DNA from: Avena insularis | Taxonomy: Eukaryota > Streptophyta > Magnoliopsida > Poales > Poaceae | Assembly: GCA_023614405.1 (NCBI GenBank) | Contig: JAJUPC010000232.1 | Coordinates: 62,001 to 126,000 of the forward strand | DNA length: 64,000 nucleotides | Direction of reading: 5' to 3' | In this document: positions 41,301 to 56,500 of the stretch, piece by piece | Numbering within the stretch: the stretch's first letter is position 1 | Layout: each line of letters begins with the position of its first letter | Translations under genes and position numbers: made by a program | Notes under the pieces: generated by a model | Database searches by the model: none | What the model was told of the DNA's origin: nothing | Seen by the model: the letters and a program-made list of their open reading frames with translations, nothing else

Positions 41301-43500
41301 ACCAGAGTCATTGCATGTGTGTTCTTTTCACATACCACCTATGGATCCACCAGTGTCATTGCATGTGTTTTCTTTTCACAATCCACCAATGGATCCCACC
41401 AGTGTCATTTTGCATGTGTATTCTTTTAGTAACAATCAGAGTAATTTTGCATGTGTGTTCTCTTCACATACCACCTATGGATCCACCAAGTCATTGCATG
41501 TGTGTTCTTTGAGTATCACCAACCAGAGTGTTTTTGCATGTGTGTTCTTTTCACATACCACCTATGGATCCACCAGTGTCATTGCATGTGTGTTCTTTTC
41601 ACAATCCACCCATGGATCCACCAGTGTCATTGCATGTGTGTTCTTTTTAGTTCCAACAACCAGACTCATTGCATGTGTGTTCTTTTCACATACCACATAT
41701 GGATCCACCAGAGTCATTGAAATGTGTGTTCTTCACAGAGACCACACATGGATCCACCAGTGTCATTGCATGTATGTGTTTTTTAGTAACAACAACCAGA
41801 GTCATTTTGCATGTGTGTTCTTCACATACCACCTATGGATCCACCAGTGTCATTGCATGTGTGTTCTTTTCACTAACAACAACCAGAGACATTGCATGTG
41901 TGTTCTTTCACATACCACATATGGATCCACCAATGTCATTGAAATGTGTGTTCTTCACAGACCACCCATGGATCCACAAGTGTCATTGCATGTGTGTTCT
42001 TTTTAGTAACAACAACTAGTCATTTTGCATGTGTGATCTCTTCACATACCACCTATTGATCCACCAGTGTCATTGCATGTGTGTTCATTTTAGTAACACC
42101 AACCAGAGTCATTGAAATGTGTGTTCTTCTCACATACCACCTATGGATCCACCAGTGTCATTGCATGTGTGTTCATTTCACTAACAACAACCAGAGTCAA
42201 TGCATGAGTGTTCATTTCAAAAACCACAAATGGATCCACCAAGGTGATTGAAATGTGTGTTCTTCAGAGACCATACATGGATCCACTAGTGTCATTGCAT
42301 GTGTGTTCTATTTAGTAACCAGAGTCATTTTGCATGTGTGTTCTTTTCACATACCACCTATGGATCCACCAGTGCCATTGCATATGTGTTCTTTTCACAA
42401 TCCGTGTCATTGCATGTGTGTTCTTTTTAGTAACAACCAGAGTCATTTTGCATGTGTGTTCTTTTCACATACCACCTTTGGATCCACCAGTGTCATTGTA
42501 TGTGTGTTCTTTTCACAATCCACCCATGGTTCCACCAATGTCATTGCATGTGTGTTCTTTTTAGTAACAACAACCAGAGTCATTTTGCATGTGTGTTCTC
42601 TTCACATACCACCTATGGATCCACCAGTGTCATTGCATGTGTGTTATTTTCACTAACAACAACCAGAGTCATTGCATGTGTGTTCTTTTCACATACCACC
42701 TATGGATCCACCAGTGTCATTGCATGTGTGTTCTTTTCACAATCCACCCATGGATCCACCAGTGTCATTGCATGTGTGTTTTTTTAGTAACAACAAACAG
42801 AGTCATTTTGCATGTGTGTTCTTCTCACATACCACCTATGGATCCACCAGTGTCATTGCATGTGTGTTCTTTTCACTAACAACAACCAGAGTCATTGCAT
42901 GTGTGTTCTTTTCACATACCACATATGGATCCACCAATGTGATTGAAATGCGTGTTCTCTACAGAAACCACACATGTATCCACCAGTGTCATTGCATTTG
43001 TGTTCTTTTTAGTAACAACAACCAGAGTAATTTTGCATTTGTTTTCTCTTCACATACCACCTATGGAGCCACCAAAGTGTCATTGCATGTGTGTTCATTT
43101 CACTAACAACAACCAGAGTCATTGTGTTCTTTTCACATACCACATATGGATCCACCATTGTGTTGAAATGTGTTGTTCTCTGAGACCACCTATGGATCCA
43201 CCAGTGTCATTGCATGTGTGTTCTATTTAGTAACCACCAGAGTCATTTTGCATGTGTGTTCTTTTCACATACCACATATGCATCCACCAGTGCCATTGCA
43301 TGTGTGTTCTTTCACAATCCACCCATGGATCCACCGTGTCATTGCATGTGTGTTCTTTTAGTAACAACCAGAGTCATTTTGCATGTGTGTTCTTTTCACA
43401 TACCACCTATGGATCCACCAGTGTCATTGCATGTGTTTTCTTTTCACAATCCACCCATGGATCCCACCAATGTCATTTTGCATGTGTGTTCTTTTTAGTA
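41300..43500. repeat. Irregular, indel-rich part of the array
   Basis: The 2.1/2.2-kb register is lost. Units show many short indels (CCACCAAGTCATTG at about 41484, CAATCCGTGTCATTG at about 42400 with most of a tail missing, ATTGTGTTCTTTTC at about 43122). Confidence 0.65.
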
Positions 43501-46500
43501 ACAACAACCAGAGTAATTTTGCATGTGTGTTCTCTTCACATACCACCTATGGATCCACCAGTGTCATTGCATGTGTGTTCTTTTAAGTAACAACAACCGA
43601 GTCTTTTTGCATGTGTGTTCTTTTCACATACCACCTATGGATCCACCAAAGTGTCATTGCATGTGTGTTCTTTTCACAATTCACCCATGGATCCACCAGT
43701 GTCATTGCATGTGTGTTCTTTTAGTAACAACCAGAGTCATTTTGCATGTGTGTTCTTCTCACATACCACCTATGGATCCACCAGTGTCATTGCATGTGTG
43801 TTCTTTTTACTAACAACAACCAGAGTCATTGTATGTGTGTTCTTTTCACATACCACATATGGATCCACCAATGTGATTGAAATGCGTGTTCTCTACAGAA
43901 ACCACACATGTATCCACCATTATCATTGCATTTGTGTTCTTTTTAGTAACAACAACCAGAGTCATTTTGCATGTGTGTTCTTCTCACATACCACCTATGG
44001 ATCCACCAGTGTCATTGCATGTGTGTTCTTTTCACTAACAACAACCAGATTCATTGCATGTGTGTTCTTTTCACATACCACATATGGATCCACCAGTGTC
44101 ATTGAAATTCGTGTTCTCTATAGAGACCACACATGGATCCACCAGTGTCATTGCATGTGTGTTCTTTTTAGTAACAACAACCAGTCATTTTGCATGTATG
44201 TTCTTTTCACAAACCACCTACGGATCCACCAGTGTCATTGCATGTGTGTTCTCTTCACAATCCACCTATGGATCCACGAGTGTCATTGCATGTGTGTTCT
44301 TTTAGGAACAACAATTGGAGTCATTGCATGTCTGTTCTCTTCAGAGACCACAAATGGATCCACCAGTCATTGCATGTGTGTTCTTTTACTAACGACAACA
44401 AGAGTCATTGAAATGTGTGCTCTTCAGAGACCACACATGGATCCACCAGTGTCATTGCATGTGTGTTCTTTTCACTAACAACAACCAGAGTCATTGCATA
44501 TGTGTTCTTTTCACATACCACATATGGATCCACCAGTGTCATTGCATGTGTGCTCTTTTCATAATCCACCCATGGATCCACCAGTGTCATTGCATGTGTG
44601 TTCTTTTTAGTACCAACAACCAGTGTCATTGCATGTGTGTTCTCTTCACATACCACCTATGGATCCACCAGTGTCATTGAGATGTGTATTATTTTCACAA
44701 TCCACCCATGGATCCACTAGTGTCATTGCATGTGTTTCTTTTTAGTAACAACAACCAGAGTAATTTTGCATTTGTGATCTCTTCACATACCACCTATTGA
44801 TCCACTAGTGTCATTGCATGTGTGTTCTTTTAGTAACAACAACCAGAGTCATTGAAATGTGTGTTCTTCTCACATACCACCTATGGAACCACCAATGTCA
44901 TTGAAATGTGTATTATTTTCACAATCCACCCATGGATCCACCAGTGTCATTGCATGTGTGTTCTTTTTAGTAACAACAACCAGAGTCATTTTGCATGTGT
45001 GATATCTTCACATACCACCTATTGATCCACCAGTGTCATTGCATGTGTGTTCTTTTGAGTAACAACAACCAGAGTCATTGAAATGTGTGTTTTTCTCACA
45101 TACCACCTATGGATCCACCAGTGTCATTGCATGTGTGTTCATTTCACTAACAACAACCAGAGTCATTGCATGTGTGTTCTTTTCACATACCACATATGGA
45201 TCCACCAGTGTGATTGAAATGTGTGTTCTCTATAGAGACCATACATGGATCCACTAGTGTCATTGCATGTGTGTTCTATTTAGTAACAACCAGAGTCATT
45301 TTGCATGTGTGTTCTTTTCACATACCACATATGCATCCACCAAAGGCCATTGCATGTTTGTTCTTTTCACAAACCACCCATGGATCCACCTGAGTCATTG
45401 CATGTGTGTTCTTTTAAGTAACAACCAGAGTCATTTTGCATGTGTGTTCTTTTCACATACCACCTATGGATCCACCAGTGTCATTGCATGTGTTTTCTTT
45501 CACAATCCACCCATGGATCCCACCAATGTCATTTTGCATGTGTGTTCTTTTTAGTAACAACAACCACAGTAATTTTGCATGTGTGTTCTATTCACATACC
45601 ACCTATGGATCCACCAGTGTCATTGCATGTGTGTTCTTTTTAGTAACAACAACCAGAGTCTTTTTGCATCTGTGTTCTTTTCACATACCACCTATGGATC
45701 CACCAGTGTCATTGCATGTGTGTTCTTTTCACAATCCACCCATGGATCCACCAGTGTCATTGCATGTGTGTTCTTTTTAGTAACAACAACCAGAGTCATT
45801 TTGCATGTGTGTTCTTCTCACATACCACCTATGGATCCACCAGTGTCATTGCATGTGTGTTCTTTTCAATAACAACAACCAGAGTCATTGCATGTGTGTT
45901 CTTTTCACATACCACATATGGATCCACCAATGTGATTGAAATGCGTGTTCTCTACAGAAACCACACATGTATCCACCAGTGTCATTGCATTTGTGTTCTT
46001 TTTACTAACAACAACCAGAGTCATTTTGCATGTGTGTTCTTCTCACATACCACCTATGGATCCACCAGTGTCATTGCATGTGTGTTCTTTCCACTAACAA
46101 CAACCAGATTCATTGCATGTGTGTACTTTTCACATACCACATATGGATCCACCAGTGTCATTGAAATGCGTGTTCTCTACAGAGACCACACATGGATCCA
46201 CTAGTGTCATTGCATGTGTATTCTTTTTAGTAACAACAACCAGTCATTTTGCATGTATGTTCTTTTCACAAACCACCTATGGATCCACCAATGTCATTGC
46301 ATGTGTGTTCTTTTCACTAACAACAACCAGAGTCATTGCATATGTGTTCTTTTCACATACCACATATGGATCCACCAGTGTCATTGCATGTGTGCTCTTT
46401 TCACAATCCACCCATGGATCCACCAGTGTCATTGCATGTGTGTTCTTTTTAGTACCAACAACCAGTGTCATTGCATGTGTGTTCTCTTCACATACCACCT

Positions 46501-47400
46501 ATGGATCCACCAGTGTCATTGAGATGTGTATTATTTTCACAATCCACCCATGGATCCACTAGTGTCATTGCATGTGTTTTTTTAGTAACAACAACCAGAG
46601 TCATTTTGCATGTGTGATCTCTTCACATACCACCTATTGATCCACTAGTGTCATTGCATGTGTGTTCTTTTTAGTAACAACAACCAGAGTCATTGAAATG
46701 TGTGTTCTTCTCACATACCACCTATGGATCCACCAATGTCATTGAAATGTGTATTATTTTCACAATCCACCCATGGATCCACCAGTGTCATTGCATGTGT
46801 GTTCTTTTTAGTAACAACCAGAGTCATTTTGCATGTGTGATCTCTTCACATACCACCTATTGATCCACCAGTGTCACTGCGTGTGCGTTCTTTTTAGTAA
46901 CAACCAGAGTCATTGAAATGTGTGTTCTTCTTCTCACATACCACCTATCGATCCACCAGTGTCATTGCATGTGTGTTCATTTCACTAACAGCAACCAGAG
47001 TCATTGCATGTGTGTTCTTTTCACATACCACATATGGATCCACCAGTGTCATTGAAATGTGTGTTCTCTATAGAGACCATACATGGATCCACTAGTGTCA
47101 TTGCATGTGTGTTCTATTTAGTAACAACCAGAGTCATTTTGCATGTGTGTTCTTTTCACATACCACATATGCATCCACCAGGGCCATTGCATGTGTGTTC
47201 TTTTCACAATCCACCCATGGATCCACCGGTGTCATTGCATGTGTGTTCTTTTTAGTAACAACTAGAGTCATTTTGCATGTGTGTTCTTTTCACATACCAC
47301 CTATGGATCCACCAGTGTCATTGCATGTGTTTTCTTTCCACAATCCACCCATGGATCCCACCAATGTCATTTTGCATGTGTGTTCTTTAGTAACAACAAC
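43500..47400. repeat. Array segment duplicated 9.95 kb downstream, copy 1
   Basis: Monomer order matches 53,450-57,340. Corresponding points 45579/55525, 45716/55662, 46113/56059 and 47105/57052 are 9946-9947 bp apart. This copy has more 1-2-bp contractions than its partner, mainly at 43.6-45.5 kb. Confidence 0.75.
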
Positions 47401-50200
47401 TGAGTAATTTTGCATGTGTGTTCTCTTCACATGCCACCTATGGATCCACCAGTGTCATTGCATGTGTGTTCTTTTATTATCAACAACCAGAGTCTTTTTG
47501 CATGTGTGTTCTTTTCACATACCACCTATGGATCCACCAGTGTCATTGCATGTGTGTTCTTTTCACAATCCACCCATGGATCCACCAGTGTCATTGCATG
47601 TGTGTTCTTTTTAGTAACAACAACCAGAGTCATTTTGCATGTGTGTTCTTCTCACATACCACATATGGATCCACCAGTGTCATTGCATGTGTGTTCTTTT
47701 CACTAACAACAACCAGAGTCATTGCATGTGTGTTCTTTTCACATACCAAATATGGATCCACCAGGATTGAAATGTGTGTTCTCTAGAAACCACACATGTA
47801 TCCACCAGTGTCATTGCATTTGTGTTCTTCTAGTAACAACCAGAGTCATTGAAATGTGTGTTCTTCTCACATACCACCTATGGATCCACCAGTGTCATTG
47901 CATGTGTGTTCATTTCACTAACAACAACCAGAGTCATTGCATGTGTGTTCTTTTCACATACCACATATGGATCCACCAGTGTGATTGAAATGTGTGTTCT
48001 CTACAGAGACCATACATGGATCCACTAGTGTCATTGCATGTGTGTTCTATTTAGTAACAACCAGAGTCATTTTGCATGTGTGTTCTTTTCACATACCACA
48101 TATGCATCCACCAGTGCCATTGCATGTGTGTTCTTTTCACAATCCACCCATGGATCCACCGGTGTCATTGCATGTGTGTTCTTTTTAGTAACAACTAGAG
48201 TCATTTTGCATGTGTGTTCTTTTCACATACCACCTATGGATCCACCAGTGTCATTGCATGTGTTTTCTTTCCACAATCCACCCATGGATCCCACCAATGT
48301 CATTTTGCATGTGTGTTCTCTTTAGTAACAACAACCAGAGTAATTTTGCATGTGTGTTCTCTTCACATGCCACCTATGGATCCACCAGTGTCATTGCATG
48401 TGTGTTCTTTTTAGTAACAACAACCAGAGTCTTTTTGCATGTGTGTTCTTTTCACATACCACCTATGGATCCACCAGTGTCATTGCATGTGTGTTCTTTT
48501 CACAATCCACCCATGGATCCACCAGTGTCATTGCATGTGTGTTCTTTTTAGTAACAACAACCAGAGTCATTTTGCATGTGTGTTCTTCTCACATACCACA
48601 TATGGATCCACCAGTGTCATTGCATGTGTGTTCTTTTCACTAACAACAACCAGAGTCATTGCATGTGTGTTCTTTTCACATACCACATATGGATCCACCA
48701 GTGTGATTGAAATGTGTGTTCTCTATAGAAACCACACATGTATCCACCAGTGTCATTGCATTTGTGTTCCTTTTAGTAACAACAGCCAGAGTCATTGAAA
48801 TGTGTGTTCTTCTCACATACCACCTATGGATCCACCAGTGTCATTGCATGTGTGTTCATTTCACTAACAACAACCAGAGTCATTGCAGGTGTGTTCTTTT
48901 CACATACCACATATGGATCCACCAGTGTGATTGAAATGTGTGTTCTCTACAGAGACCATACATGGATCCACTAGTGTCATTGCATGTGTGTTCTATTTAG
49001 TAACAACCAGAGTCATTTTGCATGTTTGTTCTTTTCACATACCACATATGCATCCACCAAAGGCTATTGCATGTGTGTTCTTTTCACAATCCACCCATGG
49101 ATCCACCGGTGTCATTGCATGTGTGTTCTTTTTAGTAACAACTAGAGTCATTTTGCATGTGTGTTCTTTTCACATACCACCTATGGATCCACCAGTGTCA
49201 TTGCATGTGTTTTCTTTTCACAATCCACCAATGGATCCCACCAATGTCATTTTGCATGTGTATTCTTTTTAGTAACAACAATCAGAGTAATTTTGCATGT
49301 GTGTTCTCTTCACATACCACCTATGGATCCACCAGTGTCATTGCATGTGTGTTCTTTTTAGTAACAACAACTAGAGTCTTTTTGCATGTGTGTTCTTTTC
49401 ACATACCACCTATGGATCCACCAGTGTCATTGTATGTTGTTCTTTTCACAATCCACCCATGGATCCACCAGTGTCATTGCATGTGTGTTCTTTTTAGTAA
49501 CAACAACCAGAGTCATTTTGCATGTGTGTTCTTCTCACATACCACCTATGGATCCACCAGTGTCATTGCTTGTGTGTTCTTTTCACTAACAACAACCAGA
49601 GTCATTGCATGTGTGTTCTTTTCACATACCACATATGGATCCACCAGGGTGATTAAAATGCGTGTTCTCTACAGAGACCACACATGGATCCACCAGTGTC
49701 ATCGCATGTGTGTTCTTTTTAGTAACAACAACCAGAGTCATTTTGCATGTGTGTTCTTCTGACATACCACCTATGGATCCACCAGTGTCATTGCATGTGT
49801 GTTCTTTTCACTAACAACAACCAGATTCATTGCATGTGTGTTCTTTTCACATACCACATATGGATCCACCAGTGTCATTGAAATGCATGTTCTCTACAGA
49901 GACCACACATGGATCCACCAGTGTCATTACATGTGTGTTCTTTTTACTAACAACAACCAGTCATTTTGCATGTATGTTCTTTTCACAAACCACCTACGGA
50001 TCCACCAGTGTCATTGCATGTGTGTTCTCTTCACAATCCACCTATGGATCCACTAGTGTCATTGCATGTGTGTTCTTTTTAGTAACAACAACCAGTGGCA
50101 TTGCATGTGTGTTCTCTTCAGAGACCACACATGGATCCACCAGTGTCATTGCATGTGTGTTCTTTTTAGTAACAACAACAAGAGTCATTGAAATGTGTGC
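47400..50200. repeat. Array block resembling the 4.31-kb repeat family
   Basis: Markers at 48707 and 48931 match 32243 and 32467 (offset 16,464 bp at both points), including the CATTTGTGTTCCTTTTAG variant. The stretch also shares a TGTATGTTGTTC contraction (about 49430) with about 37275. Confidence 0.6.
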
Positions 50201-53200
50201 TATCTTCAGAGACCACACATTGATCCACCAGTGTCATTGCATGTGTGTTCTTTTCGAATACCACATATGGATCCACCAGTGTCATTGAAATGCGTGTTCT
50301 CTACAGAGACCACACATGGATCCACCAGTGTGATTGCATGTGTGTTCTTTTTAGTAACAACCAGTCGTTTTGCAAGTGTGTTCGTTTCACATACCACCTA
50401 TGGATCCACCAGTGTCATTGCATGTGTGTTCTCTTCAGAGACCACACATGGATCCACCAGTGTCATTGCATGTGTGTTCTTTTTAGTAATAACAACCAGT
50501 GTCATTGCACGTGTGTTCTCTTCAGAGACGAGACATGGATCCACCAGTGTCATTGCATGTGTGTTCTTTTTGCTAACAACAATAAGAGTCATTGAAATGT
50601 CTGTTGTGTTCAGAAACCACACATGGATCCACAAGTGTCATTGCATGTGTGTTGCATTTAGTAACAACAACCAGAGTCATTTTGCATGTGTGTTCTTCTC
50701 ACATACCACCTACGGATCCACCAGTGTCATTGCATGTGTGTTCTCTTCACAATCCACCTATGGATCCACCAGTGTCATTGGATGTGTGTTCTTTTTAGTA
50801 ACAACAACCAGAGTCATCTTGCATGTGTGTTCTTTTTACAAACCACCTATGGATCCACCAGTGTGATTGCATGTGTGTTCTTTTCACAATCCACCCATGG
50901 ATCCACGAGTGTCATTGCATGTGTGTTCTTTTTAGTAACAACAACCAGAGCCATTTTGCATGTGTGATCTCTTCACATACCACCTATGGATCCACCAGTG
51001 TCATTGCATGTGTGTTCTTTTTAGTAACAACCAGAGTCATTTTGCATGTGTGATCTTCTCACATACCACCTATGGATCCACCAATGTCATTGCATGTGTG
51101 TTCTTTTCACTAACAACAACCAGATTCATTGCTTGTGTGTTCTTTTCACATACCACATATGGATCCACCAGTGTCATTGAAATGCATGTTCTCTACAGAG
51201 ACCACACATGGATCCACCAGTGTCATTACATGTGTGTTCTTTTTAGTAACAACAACCAGTCATTTTGCATGTATGTTCTTTTCACAAACCACCTACGGAT
51301 CCACCAGTGTCATTGCATGTGTGTTCTCTTCACAATACACCTATGGATCCACTAGTGTCATTGCATGTGTGTTCTTTTTAGTAACAACAACCAGTGGCAT
51401 TGCATGTGTGTTCTCTTCAGAGACCACACATGGATCCACCAGTGTCATTGCATGTGTGTTCTTTTTACTAACAACAACAAGAGTCATTGAAATGTGTGCT
51501 ATCTTCAGAGACCACACATTGATCCACCAGTGTCATTGCGTGTGTGTTCTTTTCACTAACAACAACCAGAGTCATTGCATATGTGTTCTTTTCACATACC
51601 ACATATGGATCCACCAGTGTCATTGCATGTGTGCTCTTTTCACAATCCACCCATGGATCCACCAGTGTCATTGCATGTGTGTTCTTTTTAGTTCCAACAA
51701 CCAGTGTCATTGCATGTGTGTTCTCTTCACATACCACCTATGGATCCACCAGAGTCATTGAGATGTGTATTATTTTCACAATCCACCCACGGATCCACTA
51801 GTGTCATTGCATGTGTTTTTTTTAGTAACAACAACCAGAGTCATTTTGCATGTGTGATCTCTTCACATACCACCTATTAATCCACTAGTGTCATTGCATG
51901 TGTGTTCTTTTTAGTAACAACAACCAGAGTCATTGAAATGTTAGTTCTTCTCACATACCACCTATGGATCCACCAATGTCATTGAAATGTGTATTATTTT
52001 CACAATCCACCCATGGATCCACCAGTGTCATTGCATGTGTGTTCTTTTTAGTAACAACCAGAGTCATTTTGCATGTGTGATCTCTTCACATACCACGTAT
52101 TGATCCAGCAGTGTCATTGCATGTGTGTTATTTTTAGTAACAACAACCAGAGTCATTGAAATGTGTTTTCTTCTCACATACCACCTATGGATCCACCAGT
52201 GTCATTGCATGTGTGTTCATTTCACTAACAACAACCAGAGTCATTGCATGTGTGTTCTTTTCACATACCACATATGGATCCACAAGTGTGATTGAAATGT
52301 GTGTTCTCTGCAGAGACCATACATGGATCCACTAGTGTCATTGCATGTGTGTTCTATTTAGTAACAACCAGAGTCATTTTGCATGTGTGTTATTTTCACA
52401 TACCACCTATGGATCCACCAGTGTCATTGCATGTGTGTTCTTTTTAGTAACAACAACCAGAGTCTTTTTGCATGTGTGTTCTTTTCACATACCACCTATG
52501 GATCCACCAGTGTCATTGTATGTGTGTTCTTTTCACAATCCACCCATGGATCCACCAGTGTCATTGCATGTGTGTTCTTTTTAGTAACAACAACCAGAGT
52601 CATTTTGCATGTGTGTTCTTCTCACATACCACCTATGGATCCACCAGTGTCATTGCATGTGTGTTATTTTCACTAACAACAACCAGAGTCATTGCATGTG
52701 TGTTCTTTTCACATACGACATATGGATCCACCAGGGTGATTGAAATGTGTGTTCTCTACAGAGACCACACATGGATCCACCAGTGTCATTGCATTTGTGT
52801 TCTTTTTAGTAACAACAACCAGAGTCATTTTGCATGTGTGTTCTTCTCACATACCACCTATGGATCCACCAGTTTCATTGCATGTGTGTTCTTTTCACTA
52901 ACAACAACCAGAGTCATTGCATGTGTGTTCTTTTCACATACCACATATGGATCCACCAATGTGATTGAAATGCGTGTTCTCTATAGAAACCACACATGTA
53001 TCCAGCAGTGTCATTGCATTTGTGTTCTTTTTAGTAACAACAACCAGAGTCATTTTGCATGTGTGTTCTTCTCACATACCACCTATGGATCCACCAGTGT
53101 CATTGCATGTGTGTTCTTTTCACAATCCACCCATGGATCCACCGGTGTCATTGCATGTGTGTTCTATTTAGTAACAACCAGAGTCATTTTGCATGTGTGT

Positions 53201-53550
53201 TCTTTTCACATACCACATATGCATCCACCAGTGCCATTGCATGTGTGTTCTTTTCACAATCCACCCATGGATCCACCGGTGTAATTGCATGTGTGTTCTT
53301 TTTAGTAACAACCAGAGTCATTTTGCATGTGTGTTCTTTTCACATACCACCTATGGATCCACCAGTGTCATTGCATGTGTTTTCTTTCCACAATCCACCC
53401 ATGGATCCCACCAATGTCATTTTGCATGTGTGTTCTTTTTAGTAACAACAACCACAGTAATTTTGCATGTGTGTTCTCTTCACATACCACCTATGGATCC
53501 ACCAGTGTCATTGCATGTGTGTTCTTTTTAGTAACAACAACCAGAGTCTT
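50200..53550. repeat. Array segment, copy 2 of the 28-kb-displaced duplication
   Basis: The first 0.5 kb (to about 50.7 kb) resembles about 6.9-7.4 kb (marker GAAATGTCTGTTGTGTTC at 50592 and 7262). The remainder matches 22.7-25.6 kb. Relative to that copy it has an extra stretch of about 87 bp near 51.5 kb and lacks about 136 bp near 52.4 kb, both close to whole numbers of monomers. Confidence 0.7.
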
Positions 53551-56500
53551 TTTGCATGTGTGTTCTTTTCACATACCACCTATGGATCCACCAGTGTCAT
53601 TGCATGTGTGTTCTTTTCACAATTCACCCATGGATCCACCAGTGTCATTGCATGTGTGTTCTTTTTAGTAACAACCAGAGTCATTTTGCATGTGTGTTCT
53701 TCTCACATACCACCTATGGATCCACCAGTGTCATTGCATGTGTGTTCTTTTTACTAACAACAACCAGAGTCATTGTATGTGTGTTCTTTTCACATACCAC
53801 ATATGGATCCACCAATGTGATTGAAATGCGTGTTCTCTACAGAAACCACACATGTATCCACCATTGTCATTGCATTTGTGTTCTTTTTAGTAACAACAAC
53901 CAGAGTCATTTTGCATGTGTGTTCTTCTCACATACCACCTATGGATCCACCAGTGTCATTGCATGTGTGTTCTTTTCACTAACAACAACCAGATTCATTG
54001 CATGTGTGTTCTTTTCACATACCACATATGGATCCACCAAAGGTCATTGAAATGCGTGTTCTCTACAGACTACACATGGATCCACCAGTGTCATTGCATG
54101 TGTGTTCTTTTTAGTAACAACAACCAGTCATTTTGCATGTATGTTCTTTTCACAAACCACCTACGGATCCACCAGTGTCATTGCATGTGTGTTCTCTTCA
54201 CAATCCACCTATGGATCCACGAGTGTCATTGCATGTGTGTTCTTTTTAGTAACAACAACCAGTGTCATTGCATGTGTGTTCTCTTCAGAGACCACAAATG
54301 GATCCACCAGTGTCATTGCATGTGTGTTCTTTTTACTAACGACAACAAGAGTCATTGAAATGTGTGCTCTCTTCAGAGACCACACATGGATCCACCAGTG
54401 TCATTGCATGTGTGTTCTTTTCACTAACAACAACCAGAGTCATTGCATATGTGTTCTTTTCACATACCACATATGGATCCACCAGTGTCATTGCATGTGT
54501 GCTCTTTTCATAATCCACCCATGGATCCACCAGTGTCATTGCATGTGTGTTCTTTTTAGTACCAACAACCAGTGTCATTGCATGTGTGTTCTCTTCACAT
54601 ACCACCTATGGATCCACCAGTGTCATTGAGATGTGTATTATTTTCACAATCCACCCATGGATCCACTAGTGTCATTGCATGTGTTTCTTTTTAGTAACAA
54701 CAACCAGAGTAATTTTGCATTTGTGATCTCTTCACATACCACCTATTGATCCACTAGTGTCATTGCATGTGTGTTCTTTTAGTAACAACAACCAGAGTCA
54801 TTGAAATGTGTGTTCTTCTCACATACCACCTATGGAACCACCAATGTCATTGAAATGTGTATTATTTTCACAATCCACCCATGGATCCACCAGTGTCATT
54901 GCATGTGTGTTCTTTTTAGTAACAACCAGAGTCATTTTGCATGTGTGATATCTTCACATACCACCTATTGATCCACCAGTGTCATTGCATGTGTGTTCTT
55001 TTGAGTAACAACAACCAGAGTCATTGAAATGTGTGTTTTTCTCACATACCACCTATGGATCCACCAGTGTCATTGCATGTGTGTTCATTTCACTAACAAC
55101 AACCAGAGTCATTGCATGTGTGTTCTTTTCACATACCACATATGGATCCACCAGTGTGATTGAAATGTGTGTTCTCTATAGAGACCATACATGGATCCAC
55201 TAGTGTCATTGCATGTGTGTTCTATTTAGTAACAACCAGAGTCATTTTGCATGTGTGTTCTTTTCACATACCACATATGCATCCACCAGTGCCATTGCAT
55301 GTGTGTTCTTTTCACAATCCACCCATGGATCCACCGGTGTCATTGCATGTGTGTTCTTTTTAGTAACAACCAGAGTCATTTTGCATGTGTGTTCTTTTCA
55401 CATACCACCTATGGATCCACCAGTGTCATTGCATGTGTTTTCTTTCCACAATCGACCCATGCATCCCACCAATGTCATTTTGCATGTGTGTTCTTTTTAG
55501 TAACAACAACCACAGTAATTTTGCATGTGTGTTCTATTCACATACCACCTATGGATCCACCAGTGTCATTGCATGTGTGTTCTTTTTAGTAACAACAACC
55601 AGAGTCTTTTTGCATCTGTGTTCTTTTCACATACCACCTATGGATCCACCAGTGTCATTGCATGTGTGTTCTTTTCACAATCCACCCATGGATCCACCAG
55701 TGTCATTGCATGTGTGTTCTTTTTAGTAACAACAACCAGAGTCATTTTGCATGTGTGTTCTTCTCACATACCACCTATGGATCCACCAGTGTCATTGCAT
55801 GTGTGTTCTTTTCAATAACAACAACCAGAGTCATTGCATGTGTGTTCTTTTCACATACCACATATGGATCCACCAATGTGATTGAAATGCGTGTTCTCTA
55901 CAGAAACCACACATGTATCCACCAGTGTCATTGCATTTGTGTTCTTTTTACTAACAACAACCAGAGTCATTTTGCATGTGTGTTCTTCTCACATACCACC
56001 TATGGATCCACCAGTGTCATTACATGTGTGTTCTTTCCACTAACAACAACCAGATTCATTGCATGTGTGTACTTTTCACATACCACATATGGATCCACCA
56101 GTGTCATTGAAATGCGTGTTCTCTACAGAGACCACACATGGATCCACTAGTGTCATTGCATGTGTATTCTTTTTAGTAACAACAACCAGTCATTTTGCAT
56201 GTATGTTCTTTTCACAAACCACCTATGGATCCACCAGTGTCATTGCATGTGTGTTCTTTTCACTAACAACAACCAGAGTCATTGCATATGTGTTCTTTTC
56301 ACATACCACATATGGATCCACCAGTGTCATTGCATGTGTGCTCTTTTCACAATCCACCCATGGATCCACCAGTGTCATTGCATGTGTGTTCTTTTTAGTA
56401 CCAACAACCAGAGTCATTGCATGTTTGTTCTCTTCAAAAACAACCTATGGATACACCATGGTCATTGAGATGTGTATTATTTTCACAATCCACCCATGGA

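Noticed and set aside
43615..44478. Long ORFs across the array (up to 287 codons) in several frames, with Cys- and His-rich 16-residue repeats
   Set aside because: The 48-bp unit is 16 codons and lacks stops in several frames, so open stretches arise automatically on both strands. Short units and indels shift the frame at irregular places, and no single frame is kept across HOR copies.
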